Below are positions 38,701 through 44,700 of a stretch of DNA of 64,000 bases, in pieces. Below the pieces are notes generated by a model, which searched no databases, was not told where the DNA came from, and saw only the letters and a list, made by a program, of their open reading frames with translations. This stretch comes from Lamellibrachia columna (taxonomy: Eukaryota; Annelida; Polychaeta; Sabellida; Siboglinidae): NCBI GenBank assembly GCA_963662155.1, contig OY759265.1, positions 11,757,429 through 11,821,428 on the forward strand, read 5' to 3'. Made by a program: the position numbers and the translations under genes. Every line of letters starts with the position of its first letter. The stretch's first letter is position 1.

Positions 38701-41355
38701 GTAGAAACCAGTAATGGGCTAGACGTCTGAAGATTATAATCACTTCTCGTATGCTCTTTGGGTAAATGTCTTGAAGATTGTAATCACTTCTTGTCTGCTC
38801 TTTGCTTGATGCAGCCTGGGTGTGTAGTGTTTAGATCGGTAGTCACAGTGAGAAATCTCAATGGAGATGGATGTAATTGTAAAGCCGAGAGAAGCTCTGC
38901 TGGAGATCGAGGGAATTGCAAAAAGCATTAATTGAACAAAACATGCTGGGCTGTTTTGCATGTTAAAACAGCTGGTGTTTAATCACACTAGTGCTTGAGA
39001 CATGTGGAAGGCTGTGTAAATACTGTGGATACTATTACTGTATGGTAACATCATGTTCATGTGAGCCTATTGAAGGAAGAGTGCTGACATCATTACGAAA
39101 TGATGCTGCCTGTCTCCAGTTACTGGTTAATAAAAACATTGACAATAGCAGCTAGGAGACATAAACACACCAGAAACTAGGTTGTTATGGTCATATGTAG
39201 TAAGTTATGGTAATTTGTTTGGTTCTCAATTTGTGGTGTTCTATGGCAAGACATATTTAGTATGCCAGGAATAAAGCAGGCTACATTTGTTAATTATCGG
39301 ATTCAGTGAAATAATATCAATTTATATTCAAGAGTGTTAGTATCAATGGTCAAATGCATTAGTCGCCTTTAAAACATCAAATCTGTTAAACTTAACACAA
39401 CAGTGCAAAAACAGCCAAACATCAAGCATCTACAGAGTGAACATGCTTATCCACGAGTTTACATGATGTCAACAAGTCCGAGTTCCATATATTATGTAAT
39501 AGACTGTGTCAGACAAGACACTGTTAATAATGTTTACTGTCTACACCCAAGTAATTACATTTCCTATGAATGGCATGAGCTGTAATTCAATCTGTTCCTG
39601 CAGTCATATGTTGTACCCAAGAGCAGTGCTTACTGGTTCTGACAATAAGCACAGACATCACAAAGTGTCAAGTCAATTATGCTCAGTCACTCAACCAGAG
39701 CCAACAGGAGCTTAACGATATAATATATAGTCGTTCATTATCTAAGGTTCATCAGTTAATTCTTCATAACTTCTAAGTCTGTTCATAATAACCTAAGATC
39801 GAAGTTAAGGCCTAAACTAATTTATGTATCTTGTTCAAGACTTACTGTTTTACTTGTCACATACTGTGTTTGTTTGACCTGCATTGACTAAAAATTTTAT
39901 TAAATTTAAAACCTTAGTAATAGCCCAAATTCTCTTTATAATATTCAGTGTTCAAATTGGCAGCATGTTTAAATAGTATTACATGATTTCTATGGAACTG
40001 TTTGTTTTGTCTGAGTGAAGCAGATCTATTGTTATTTTATCCTTACAATTTTTATTTAGTCACATTACACAATTATATAATAAATCAAAATAATATTATT
40101 GACTAACCCAAGCCCATTTTTTTAATTGAATAAGTATTAATAAAAACTCATACAGCCAGTTTCCTTATTAGAAAAAATTTAATCACACCTAAAATACTGT
40201 TATTTTACTAGTGGCAAACATCTAACAAACATTATTTCTATCAACTACTGCTTTTTCTTGGGAATTGTACAAGTTTTTGCTATGGTGTCAAATCAAATAT
40301 GCCTTATAATGTGCATCATATAACAAACCAGCTTGAAGAGGATGTACGGATATTTATAGTGTCAACATAAATGGTTCATTAATCATGACAGTATTTTGTG
40401 ATTACCTATTTGACATCTGACACCAGAATGAAAATAAGATTTGACTGATAATCTGATTTAGTTTTTATGTCAGCTTTGAGTTTGGCACACGTATGTAAAA
40501 AAATATCATCCAAGTGATACAATAAAATCCTCAAACACTTCTTAATATGACAATAACAAGGTGGCAATCAATGTAACTTAACAAGCCATCTGGATGGTGT
40601 CAGTACTGCAGGAAAGCCAAAACCACAGAGAGAGAGAGAGAGAGCTTGAGGACGTTCCAATACAATGTAAATATCATGATAGATATTCTATTAGCAGGCC
40701 TGGAGTCCAGGTGCAGTGGCTCAGAACTGATACAGAAAAGGAAGTATTAATCAAACCGTAAATGAAATATAAACAGTTTAAAATGCTTCTTGCAAACAAT
40801 AACTGAATTGTTACAATTGTAAAATACATGCACACAAAAATGTATGGGTCTTTTCGTCAACTGCTGGGAAATAAAAGGAATAACTTAGTTAAATAAATGC
40901 CGCCCCCTCGTCGGACCCGCCGCGGGGTGGGGGCCAAGCTCTCAACTCAAGGCCAAACTCTCAACTCAAGGTAAAAACGACCCCTTCCTCCAGTTCCGGG
41001 CACGAGTCAAGTCTCAAGACGTAAACATGTTATTTAATTTGTCGTTTTTATCGTTGACATTTCTTGAACATTATGTACCATTCATAAGCCACTGCATTTG
41101 ACAGTTAGCGGCGGTGACATGCTTGATCAACCGTGACGATGATAGATAGCAATTCCCGATATCAACTCACCGAGGTCCAAGTTTGAAAGATCCAAATATA
41201 AGACGGAGTCAAGTGGCTCACCAGTACGCGAACGAAGCAGCTGCAAAACGATACAATTTCCGATTAAAAACAGCCGTGCTGTGTGCATGTCATTAACATG
41301 TTGGCTTGCATTATGTAACGATGGGCACAACACTCACCCTAGACGTGATTTTCAT
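2572..41355 (-). CDS. Leucine-rich-repeat protein gene, 26 coding exons, 892 aa, family not recognised
   Basis: Rebuilt by joining minus-strand exons with splice signals of compatible phase; the CDS sums to 2679 nt, ending in TAA at 2572-2574. The start ATG (41353-41355) has A at -3 and an in-frame TGA 30 nt upstream. Residues 17-124 hold about five leucine-rich repeats (for example LTVLNLRDNYIDYV and ILELSLHGNPEL); 125-145 resemble an LRR cap (YRFHVIDCLPHIWTLDG). Residues 210-510 are mostly hydrophobic helices that could be ARM/HEAT-like, which is inference. From 545 on, the protein is rich in S, D, E, P and K, with a polyserine-acidic stretch, and is probably disordered. No transmembrane segment or signal peptide is seen. 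LRRs usually bind proteins, so a scaffold role is possible, but I do not recognise the family. Exons 10 and 17 are the least certain; the rest are well supported by phase and codon content. Confidence 0.85.
2835..3007. repeat. Two-copy tandem duplication of about 87 bp
   Basis: Two diverged copies sharing CCTGCAACAAATCAGCTA and GTTCCTAGATGCTGTTTATA, in the intron between exons 25 and 26. Confidence 0.65.
3362..3453 (-). CDS. LRR gene exon 25
   Basis: Residues 796-827 contain LLSLAAKHSMRDSDLAPHVT and QQKKPWQ. Acceptor GTGTTCAG, donor CAGA|GTAAGT, phase 2 to 1. The longer open frame across this site is out of phase. Confidence 0.83.
3590..3830 (+). mobile_element. tRNA-derived SINE
   Basis: Pol III promoter boxes are visible: A box TGGCTCAATGGT at 3596-3607 and B box GGTTTGAACCC at 3638-3648. 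The body resembles the copy at 10566-10785 (shared CCACACA..GGGGTAAAT). The head does not fold as a real tRNA and there is no plausible acceptor stem. Confidence 0.7.
3941..4294 (-). CDS. LRR gene exon 24 (largest exon)
   Basis: Residues 678-796 include LMTSESDDELVLSP, RRSSLESAEERELKALQ and LLSPRRMSITR. The exon is S/P/E/K-rich and low in complexity, with several SP and RRxS sites that suggest a phosphorylated, disordered tail. Acceptor TGTTTCCAG, donor AACAAG|GTGTGA, phase 2 to 2. Confidence 0.88.
5135..5187 (-). CDS. LRR gene exon 23 (53 nt, inferred from phase)
   Basis: Needed because exon 22 ends in phase 0 and exon 24 is open only in phase 2. It encodes DGSDLLCIESSPMPTMS, with acceptor TTATTTGCAG and a perfect CG|GTAAGT donor. 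Both sites are strong. Confidence 0.8.
5469..5731. repeat. 26-bp minisatellite, about 10 copies
   Basis: Unit GTGGCCTCAGTGACATGG plus TGTCCCA, with point variants and one shortened copy, in the intron upstream of exon 23. Confidence 0.9.
6037..7212. repeat. 71-bp minisatellite copying the exon 22 donor, about 17 units
   Basis: Each unit carries CACCTGATATTACAAG and CACACAAACACAGTGAACAA. The array runs up to the exon 22 donor (7220/7221). On the minus strand the real junction CAAG|GTGCGGGCTT and the unit CAAG|GTGCAGGCTT agree, and similarity continues about 30 bp into the intron. Several units therefore hold donor-like sites; others read AAGATG at that point. Confidence 0.92.
7221..7328 (-). 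CDS. LRR gene exon 22
   Basis: Residues 625-660 begin QRLTPSAPRGTPKDGMEQTD and end KFKRIMSK. Acceptor CACATACAG, donor AAG|GTGCGG, phase 0 to 0. The donor junction is duplicated through the 71-bp minisatellite at 6037-7212. Confidence 0.82.
7702..8012. repeat. 61-bp tandem repeat, 5 copies
   Basis: Unit includes CATGAAATACACCAACTG and the palindrome TTGCTAGCAA, followed by CATGGGCCAGTTGAAATA. Copies are nearly identical, which suggests recent expansion. Confidence 0.9.
8229..9645 (+). pseudogene. Degenerate non-LTR retrotransposon reverse transcriptase (jockey/CR1-like)
   Basis: Translations in plus frames give the RT motifs in order: WKEANITPLFKKGS, ENYRPVSLTSV, VYLDFQKAFDKVSH, SGVPQGSVLGPILF, then KFADYTKVF, and the thumb/C-terminal part RPHLEYCIQAW and FSQRVINEWNKLPND. 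The element is dead: a stop follows GPILF, there is a frameshift near 8885, and the catalytic FADD is FADY. It lies antisense in the intron between exons 21 and 22 and lacks its 5' end. The C-terminus recurs at 33835-34110 and, inverted, near 44.5 kb. Clade assignment is by resemblance only. Confidence 0.85.
10566..10785 (+). mobile_element. tRNA-derived SINE
   Basis: A box-like TGGTTCAGTGCT and perfect B box GGTTCGAACCC at 10614-10624. The body matches the SINE at 3590-3830. It lies just downstream, in transcript terms, of exon 21. Confidence 0.7.
10878..11121 (-). CDS. LRR gene exon 21 (acidic, polyserine)
   Basis: Residues 543-624 begin ITITGIQEKNLACERGG, continue with a charged R/E-rich stretch, and end with SSSSSDEDSNEDELSTSEDD. 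This looks disordered, with many possible casein-kinase-2-type sites. Acceptor GTGTTGCAG, donor AAG|GTTTGT, phase 2 to 0. Confidence 0.85.
11189..11418. repeat. 17-bp minisatellite, about 13 copies
   Basis: Unit CAGACACCTGTCAATAG with variants (CCATAG, CTATAG), in the intron about 70 bp from the exon 21 acceptor. The plus ORF across it is spurious. Confidence 0.9.
11585..13145. mobile_element. Probable non-autonomous hAT-type element
   Basis: Both ends are rich in the motif ACTTTTACTCAAGTA and its complement: TGTAACGAAGTAAAAGTACT at the left, ACTTTTACTTTTACTCAAGT repeated at the right. Ends of this kind are common in animal hAT elements. Exact termini and a target duplication were not identified, and no transposase is recognised inside. 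Confidence 0.45.
13411..13537 (-). CDS. LRR gene exon 20
   Basis: Residues 501-543 contain ETCGMMKAAKDQQDHYMYVD and WDFQCGYWRPLGTVGD. Acceptor TGTTTTAG, donor GACAT|GTAAGC, phase 1 to 2. The acceptor and first seven exon bases are copied in every unit of the adjoining array at 13531-14350. Confidence 0.87.
13531..14350. repeat. About 73-bp minisatellite copying the exon 20 acceptor, about 11 units
   Basis: Unit includes CAGTTACAGTTGGTATCATG and TTGGCATAGCATCATACAAG. On the minus strand every unit carries CAG|CTGAGACTTG, matching the true acceptor TAG|CTGAGACGTG at 13537. The array starts at that junction. Plus-strand ORFs of 163, 82 and 73 aa here are repeat translations. Confidence 0.92.
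14630..14696 (-). CDS. LRR gene exon 19
   Basis: Residues 479-501 read NIAKIIAMPEPDLLLVQMDR followed by IP. Acceptor TTGTGACAG, donor CTG|GTAAG, phase 0 to 1. Confidence 0.86.
15190..15221 (-). CDS. LRR gene exon 18 (32 nt)
   Basis: Encodes LGDQVLLGAL (residues 468-478). Acceptor ATTTTTTAG, donor TTG|GTAAGT. It is open in the phase that leads into exon 19. Confidence 0.75.
15710..15776 (-). CDS. LRR gene exon 17 with GC-AG donor (inferred)
   Basis: Exon 16 ends in phase 0 and exon 18 needs phase 1. This 67-nt exon (acceptor GTGTCTTTCAG, donor CGG|GCAAGT) is of the right length and encodes CKALPRRPPSLPIFSSEYLA. GCAAGT is the consensus for the minor class of GC-AG introns. No GT donor here restores the frame. 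The opposite-strand ORF at 15541-15780 is a shadow. Confidence 0.6.
16275..16394 (-). CDS. LRR gene exon 16
   Basis: Residues 406-445 contain VQQIYRDAANIVLSAVKQSA and end EAFLLN. Acceptor ATTTTCAG, donor AAC|GTATGT, phase 0 to 0. Confidence 0.86.
16901..16976. repeat. Dispersed inverted copy of the exon 20 minisatellite unit
   Basis: CACTGTTGGCAGCTGAAACG then CTGCCAACAGTAGGTGGTAT and GATACCAACTGTA match the 13.5-14.3 kb unit in the opposite orientation, 2.6 kb away in another intron. Confidence 0.75.
16990..17435 (+). pseudogene. Degenerate RTE-like non-LTR retrotransposon C-terminus
   Basis: Frames joined by eye read KIKQRLFTATVECVLL, a CGCESW motif, RERRLKFAGHCYRR-like, ELVSRPILWQSAHGS and GRPAFHLYRL-type residues, the usual C-terminal block of RTE-type reverse transcriptases (YGCESW, FAGH). 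It has frameshifts and stops and lies antisense in the intron between exons 15 and 16. Confidence 0.7.
17586..17674 (-). CDS. LRR gene exon 15
   Basis: Residues 376-405 contain VLQLVLVASPNDGTKNKIIR and MLKQMRDGE. Acceptor ATTGCAG, donor GAG|GTGAGA, phase 1 to 0. Confidence 0.87.
18542..18633 (-). CDS. LRR gene exon 14
   Basis: Residues 345-376 contain VGRCLVASEVTQLLAYVRNF and FEFLMNDQ. Acceptor GTTGTAG, donor CAAG|GTAGG, phase 2 to 1. Confidence 0.87.
19111..20018. mobile_element. Non-autonomous piggyBac-type element, TTAA-flanked, 908 bp
   Basis: Begins TTAA|CCCTGGGAGTGACCA and ends TGGTCACTCCTAGGG|TTAA: near-perfect terminal inverted repeats of about 15 bp flanked by TTAA (19107-19110 and 20019-20022), the piggyBac signature. 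No transposase ORF. Ten bp from its right flank is the donor of exon 13. Confidence 0.8.
20032..20150 (-). CDS. LRR gene exon 13
   Basis: Residues 306-345 contain GLSDKMYVAVHNVMFRLVKK. Acceptor TTGGTGACAG, donor AATGC|GTAAGTT, phase 0 to 2. The acceptor and the first 25 bases of the exon are repeated several times in the adjoining intron (20129-20440). Confidence 0.87.
20129..20440. repeat. 71-bp minisatellite copying the exon 13 acceptor and 5' coding end
   Basis: Three full and one short unit follow the exon. On the minus strand the true junction is GACAG|CAAGGGGGCCTCAG and then GACAAGATGT; units read GACGG|CAAGGGAGCCTCCG and GACAG|CAAGGCAGCCTCGG, each then GACAAGATATG-like. About 25 coding bases are thus duplicated into the intron with 46 bp of intron sequence. 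Confidence 0.88.
20603..20705 (-). CDS. LRR gene exon 12
   Basis: Residues 271-305 contain LPVMQLFMLPKEARCTITCL and LLNAIKVDRDAGK, a helical pair. Acceptor TCCCCCCAG, donor AAG|GTAGGC, phase 2 to 0. Confidence 0.87.
20720..21180. repeat. Degenerate ACATGTCAGCACAACACACTT repeats
   Basis: Irregular units of about 20-25 bp with CATGTCAGCACAACACAC and CTTGTCAACAATACA motifs. Similar traces resume at 22605-22800, so one ancestral array was split by the element at 21671-22602. Confidence 0.8.
21195..21655. repeat. 24-bp minisatellite, about 19 copies
   Basis: Unit ACACCCATGTCAACAATACA plus CAAT, alternating TC/TA and CA/TA variants in a higher-order order. It is open in several frames on both strands, but only as repeat peptides. 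Confidence 0.95.
21671..22602. mobile_element. TA-flanked DNA transposon, 932 bp, non-autonomous
   Basis: The left end GGGGAAGGCAGTGTTAGTTC then AGCCA is matched at the right end in reverse (24 of 25 bases). TA flanks both sides (21669-21670, 22603-22604), as in Tc1/mariner-type insertions. No long ORF. Interior and ends repeat CTCAACTAAC several times. It interrupts the surrounding CATGTCA satellite. Confidence 0.8.
22945..23018 (-). CDS. LRR gene exon 11
   Basis: Residues 247-271 read GSLEFAIPTQLMVEALEETG and then LGNF. Acceptor CTGTCTGTTGCAG, donor TTTGG|GTGGGT, phase 0 to 2. Confidence 0.85.
23520..23665 (-). pseudogene. Short reverse-transcriptase C-terminal fragment
   Basis: Minus-strand translation contains KLTVFGYIIRQEGIQ and TAKEAVEDQEPQDSRPSKR, resembling the FGHI.RQEG..........GRR end of some non-LTR elements. 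It is only about 50 residues long and not part of the LRR gene. Confidence 0.5.
24248..24281 (-). CDS. LRR gene exon 10 (34-nt small exon, inferred)
   Basis: Exon 9 ends in phase 2 but exon 11 is open only in phase 0, so an exon of length 1 mod 3 must lie between. This 34-nt block has acceptor GACACGACAG and donor GTG|GTATGT and encodes YRCGRVLLLLV in the needed phases. Its polypyrimidine tract is poor. Another hidden exon, or a sequence error, is the alternative. Confidence 0.55.
24527..24742 (+). mobile_element. tRNA-derived SINE, internally deleted
   Basis: Head GGGGCGCTGTAGCTCAGTTA (A box TAGCTCAGTTAG, 24536-24547) and tail GGATACCGCGCTATATAAG. The B box is missing. The inverted copy at 55008-55262 is more complete. 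Confidence 0.7.
24788..24866 (-). CDS. LRR gene exon 9
   Basis: Residues 209-235 contain YRRLGYLSYNLQEDLLIEGL. Acceptor TTTGCCGCAG, donor GAGAG|GTAGGT, phase 1 to 2. The other frames contain a stop or implausible protein. Confidence 0.85.
25026..25319. mobile_element. MITE, 294 bp, with TTA target duplication
   Basis: Ends TTA|GGGGCCATCCATTTTTGGA and, inverted, TTATGGATGACCCC|TTA, with C-rich subterminal DNA. GGGGTCATCC-type ends with a TTA duplication fit PIF/Harbinger-like MITEs; class assignment is inference. Confidence 0.6.
25704..25752 (-). CDS. LRR gene exon 8
   Basis: Residues 193-208 read TNQLMLSFPESGVRNS. Acceptor TGTCTTTCAG, donor AGTG|GTAAG, phase 0 to 1. A 65-bp tandem array starts about 25 bp upstream of the acceptor. 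Confidence 0.78.
25777..26432. repeat. 65-bp tandem repeat, about 10 copies
   Basis: Unit includes ATATCAGGTCAAGTGAACTG and AATACTACTGGTATACTGCA, then CACGAAGGTAACA. It starts 25 bp from the exon 8 acceptor but does not include it. Confidence 0.93.
26808..26885 (-). CDS. LRR gene exon 7
   Basis: Residues 167-192 begin RHKLVSRPFTPTVLKQIRQN and end GVFGER. Acceptor TTGTAG, donor CGG|GTACGT, phase 0 to 0. A longer open frame over this site reads a different frame and is not the coding one. Confidence 0.82.
27325..27582. repeat. 36-bp minisatellite, about 7 copies
   Basis: Unit CACTGAGGGTGGTCACTGCC plus AGGGTGCATGT, nearly uniform, in the intron between exons 6 and 7. Confidence 0.92.
27924..27985 (-). 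CDS. LRR gene exon 6
   Basis: Residues 146-166 include ERVQVKQFFHDSALGKN, an amphipathic helix directly after the LRR cap. Acceptor GTGACAG, donor ACG|GTACGG, phase 1 to 0. Confidence 0.82.
28614..28676 (-). CDS. LRR gene exon 5 (LRR cap)
   Basis: Residues 125-145 read YRFHVIDCLPHIWTLDG followed by RIIT. A Y/F-x-V/I-x-x-x-LP-x-x-x-x-LDG pattern like this typically closes SDS22-type LRR domains. Acceptor TGTTTAG, donor CAT|GTAGGT, phase 1 to 1. Confidence 0.88.
28677..30518. other. Intron 4 of the LRR gene
   Basis: 1.84 kb of AT-rich DNA. The only notable item is the plus ORF at 29719-29961 described separately; no repeats with clear boundaries were seen. Confidence 0.6.
29719..29961 (+). 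CDS. Possible small intronic ORF, 80 aa, unknown
   Basis: Starts ATGGCCAGC in a good context (GAAATGG) and reads like normal protein: PFHQLRPIIQMCIQAGLEVR, then SEVKCQSLIAELCEIFNLCK. AATAAA follows at 30121-30126. It is antisense inside intron 4 of the LRR gene. No family is recognised; it may be a remnant of a mobile element or chance. Confidence 0.25.
   Translation: MASRLTVNAPTVNAHLVNIIPFHQLRPIIQMCIQAGLEVRELITDMATVPNPPSEVKCQSLIAELCEIFNLCKLVKVDIL
30519..30675 (-). CDS. LRR gene exon 4 (LRRs 4-5)
   Basis: Residues 73-124 contain LGSLILCNNNLSW and ILELSLHGNPEL. Acceptor TTGTTGCAG, donor ATT|GTAAGTT, phase 0 to 1. Confidence 0.9.
31949..32076 (-). CDS. LRR gene exon 3 (LRRs 2-3)
   Basis: Residues 30-72 contain LTVLNLRDNYIDYVNN and LWKVDLANNQ, two LRR units. 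Acceptor TTTTGTAG, donor CAG|GTATGT. Phase 1 in and 0 out fit both neighbours exactly, so no exon is missing across the 9-kb intron. Confidence 0.9.
32406..32785. repeat. 20-bp minisatellite, about 18 copies
   Basis: Unit CCAGTCAGTGTTAATTCCAT with variants, in the long intron 2 of the LRR gene. It is open on both strands; the 150-, 121- and 91-aa ORFs are repeat translations. Confidence 0.93.
33835..34110 (+). pseudogene. 3' end of the 8.2-kb retrotransposon family
   Basis: Nearly identical to 9478-9640 (SRLDMRKYSFSQRVINEWNK) with a small frame-breaking insertion, and continues into a 3' tail with CCAATGGCTTCCTTGTCCAC shared, inverted, with 44340-44450. 5'-truncated copy. Confidence 0.8.
34400..35535 (+). 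pseudogene. FLYWCH/MULE transposase remnant
   Basis: Frames shift between pieces that read like a MULE transposase of the FLYWCH type: KASHKLHCVEQGYCSENIWK (FLYWCH-like), GEHDHSTDVAQWEVTKAIAT, ADVHGGWTALMEECA, DYFVEMWLGDNAKITVHIWN, and after a stop NNHVDGWNSKFMKLMG and RYCIVNQRLAQFKQEY. At least three frame breaks and internal stops make it inactive. Cysteine/histidine ligands of the zinc finger are partly lost. Family call rests on motif order. Confidence 0.65.
35541..35665. repeat. GGAGCCAGGAGGCA minisatellite
   Basis: Purine-rich repeat of AGGAGACAGGAGGC and AGGAGCCAGGAGGC units inside the MULE remnant. Strong purine/pyrimidine strand asymmetry. Confidence 0.9.
36179..36362. repeat. 37-bp tandem repeat, 5 copies
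   Basis: Unit TAATACATTTCTATGTACGG plus CAAACATTTCTAATAAG, nearly perfect. Confidence 0.93.
36363..41170. other. 5' part of intron 2 of the LRR gene
   Basis: 4.8 kb of AT-rich DNA with short ORFs only. It contains a SINE tail (38000-38075), a run of 18 G (38403-38420), (AG)n near 40630, and a GC-rich patch with CpGs at 40900-40990 close to the promoter end. Confidence 0.6.
38000..38075 (-). mobile_element. SINE tail fragment
   Basis: GTTCTTATATAACATGGTAT then CCAGT and AAAGCACTTTAC match the inverted tail of the SINE at 55008-55262. The rest is missing. Confidence 0.6.
41171..41240 (-). CDS. LRR gene exon 2 (first LRR)
   Basis: Acceptor TTTTGCAG and donor CTCG|GTGAGT. Residues 7-29 contain VLYLDLSNLDL, a canonical LRR core. 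It ends in phase 1 and is followed by the 9.1-kb intron 2, the longest of this gene. Confidence 0.88.
41338..41355 (-). CDS. LRR gene exon 1 (start)
   Basis: Six codons, MKITSR, then donor G|GTGAGT. The 97-bp intron 1 joins it in phase 0 to exon 2. The in-frame TGA 30 nt upstream makes this the first usable ATG. A two-codon ATG-ATG-TGA lies just upstream in another frame and could act as a minimal uORF if transcribed. Confidence 0.8.
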
Positions 41356-41939
41356 AGTTCGTTCTCGCAGCAGCAACTCACATCATGGTGGCAAAGTTTA
41401 CCGGAGCAAGCAGCCAAAGCTATTCCACCGCTCACCAATATTCACGCCGCGTAATCATATAGTGCCAGGTGTTGCTAAGGCATGCTCTGCGTGCATTGTT
41501 CTACTTATTCTTATAATGTCTATTAGTCGACAGAGTACCATAGCGTGCATTCAGCGTGTGCTAGGTAATACGTGTAATACTAATTGAAACGTATACTGTA
41601 AGAATGTTGTTTGAAAGAGCCTACACGCGAATTTTAAATGTGTTACTGCGGCATGGTTTCTAGTTTATAAATAATCGTATACCATATGATATCATAAGAC
41701 ATAACGTCTTCGGAGTTGTTGGCCTATTTTCCATCTCACAACTCAAACAAAACTAGCTTCAGCGTGTATTATCTGGTTGCGGCATTTAATAACGCAGGTC
41801 TTTCCACCATTGCCATTGGCATTGGCATTGACTTTGCCTTTGCCTGGCTTTGGCATTTGTCTTTTTCGTTTGTTCCCTCGCTCGACCAGTCGCTCACCCA
41901 TTCACATGTAAACGCGATCGCGATCATCCCTTCACTCCC

Positions 41940-41984
<45 letters not shown>

Positions 41985-42764
41985 AATCACTCACTCGGTC
42001 GATCATTCACACACCACACCCTATCTCATCACCCACCACGTACTGTAATTACTTTAATTGTGTGTTAGTTGCCCAATTAATTATATGTATTGTTGTATGT
42101 ATCGGATTATCCTGTACTGTAGGGGAGACCGGGCACGGGGCTAGTTGACAAAACGGATAAGTTGTACCAGACGTAGGCCCACTATAGAAAAAAATACAAA
42201 GTTGCAAATTATTCTACAAAGTAGGCCTATGTTCACCAATAATGTCACGTATGATATCACATGGATCTGTTGCAAAGGTAAAAACAGTGCCATTAAAGAA
42301 AAAGTGTTTGTGTGCGCTGGCTGTTATGCCTTTATGGGTGTGTTAAATAAATGCTCTTTTTGTCCCCTTCGATGGATGATTGTGATTTCAGGAGCAAAGT
42401 TGCCCCACCCCAGACCTGGCAGCAATGCATTTTGGGGATGTTGGGTGGGGGGTGGTCTCTTCAGTCCATATGGGATCAAACCTTTTCGCGTTGTATACAT
42501 AAATAAAAGCTCTGCTTTCCTGTTCTATTATGAGACTTGAAGAGGGTAGGTATTGGTAAGGTAATGCTTACTCAACTGCATCCAAGATGAAGCCAGATGT
42601 ATTTTTAACCTAACAAAAGATTTCTTTGAAATTATCCATACCACAACTAAGACAGATACTTCTGCTAAGCACATTACCTTCTGCCAAACACATAATTTTA
42701 ATAAGAAAAATTCTTTACAACATGCTAACTTTACAAATAAATGTGAATTCTAAACTAAGTTTAA

Positions 42765-42950
42765 TGACAAAACCATCTCCAATTACAGATCATTGTACAA
42801 TATTGACATAATTCTGTGGGGACCATCTCCAATTATAGATCATCATACAATATAGACATCAGCCTGTAGGGACCATCTCCAAATACAGATCATTGTACAA
42901 TACAGACATCAGCCTGCAGGGACCATATCCAATTACATCACTTTCAAATA
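42765..42950. repeat. About 55-bp tandem repeat, 3-4 copies
   Basis: Units share GGGACCATCTCCAATTA, AGATCATTGTACAATA and GACATCAGCCTG. Confidence 0.85.
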
Positions 42951-43168
42951 CAGCCATTGAAAGTACAAATGAGGCACAGCAGCACAGTGGGGGGGGGGGT
43001 GGACACTCCATGGTAGTGAAGTTGCAATACACTAATATGGGTCTTGACTCTATGTTAGTGCATAGACTCTAGAGGAAATGTAAATTCCAATCCACTTGTG
43101 CCAAGCCGATGGTGGTCTAGAAAATGTCCTATAAAATGTCAAAGTTGCAGTCACAAAGTTGTGATTGC

Positions 43169-43213
43169 CGTGCTCAACTTGGAATACCTGATTGGCATTC
43201 CAAGTTGAGCACG
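43169..43213. repeat. Perfect 17-bp hairpin
   Basis: CGTGCTCAACTTGGAAT (43169-43185) and its exact complement (43197-43213) around an 11-nt loop. Confidence 0.8.
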
Positions 43214-44339
43214 ACAAGATAGATTTCTAGAATTCTACAGATCCTTAAAAATATTTTCATAAGTATCATTAGTACTTAATTCCATCAGTGGAATGTTACA
43301 TGTGAAAACACCCGGGAATAGCTATTTATTTTTCTGTAAGGTAAAACCAAATGGCAGCTCGATGTGTAAATGTATTCGGATGTCCAGAAATCAATATCTT
43401 GTTAGCATATGAGAGGATGCACGCTGGAAAATATCCACTCTCAAGTAGTAGTTTTATTTCTGGATGTGGCAAATATAGCGATACATAGGAGATCTAATGT
43501 GTGATGTCACTTTACCTGCCCAGCGAGTGTCGTCCTCTCAAATTTCAATTATGATTTATTACTGGTGAGCTGTCCTAGCCAACCTGCATAACGGGTACAC
43601 ATTAAAATATCTCTCCTGAATGTGATATGTTCACTCATCTCATTGGGAGGATATTTCTGTAAATATTACTTAAACTATTCACACACTACAAATTTGAACA
43701 TAAATGTGATTCGTGATTAGCTAAATAAATTTGTAATCAAGTTTTATGGCTCAGCTGTATGAGCCAAAATCTTATCATGTGACACTCAGCCTAATAGACA
43801 TGTGAAGTAAGAACCAACAACTATCTTACACATGTTTAGAAACGTAAAGTTCAAACTGAAATTATCCACCTTAAGATAAAACAAGACAGAAAATCAACTG
43901 TTGTAGAGAACTGAGAACCTAAAAATACAAACCACAACATTGCAATAAGTTAGCCATTCACAACGCAAACTAAAAATACCCTCAAGGCCGTTCATGAAAC
44001 AGATGCTCAATAACTTATAAGGACGATCAATCATTCTGAAACTGATGATCATTCAACTGTGAAATATATATTTTTGAATCATCATATCAAAGTTCAGCTA
44101 GAGAACATAATAAAGATCAAGGAGATGTAAGACTGACAGTTAATGATTCATTCACTAGCAGCAAGATCAGGCAGTTATGAAATAAAGTAACAACCTAAAA
44201 TACCAGCTACAAGGTTGGCCATTCATGAGAAACAAAATTAGCCACCCATGACCTTGGAGATCATTTTTGGCCTCCTCCAGTCTCAGCTGTAATTGCAGTC
44301 TTCTTAGTACTTACACAGCTGGCTGTGTGCTCACTACTA

Positions 44340-44700
44340 TACAGCTTTATGGTTGTACAATGCAATATCTTTAACAAGATTTAGCAAGATTGCCATCCAA
44401 TGCAAAACGTCCAGATGGTAAGTGGACAAAGAAGCCACTGGCTTATCAAGAGTCCAACAATTTGTCATCTATGTGTAACGCACCTTTCCGAGATATTTGT
44501 TAATTTTGTTTTTAAACAATGTCATACTCATGCTGCTAGCATTTACACAATATGTACCATTCATTTATTGTCCTCTGTGAGAATGACACAGATATTTCAT
44601 TAATATTACTCCGTGTCCTCTAGTTCTAGCATTTTCCCTAAAGGTTCCTCCTCAATTAAATTTTTTTGCTAGTCTCATTTTAAATTCATTTTGCAAAAAA
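44340..44700 (-). pseudogene. Inverted copy of the 8.2-kb retrotransposon 3' end
   Basis: Its reverse complement matches the C-terminal and tail sequence of 9430-9640 and 33950-34090 (TTGTTGGACTC..GATAAGCCA and TGGCTTCTTTGTCCACTTAC). More diverged than the other two copies. Confidence 0.7.

Noticed and set aside
42119..42160. A further transposon end (TA|GGGGAGACCGGGCACGGGGC)
   Set aside because: It resembles the GGGGA ends at 21671, but no matching opposite end was found.
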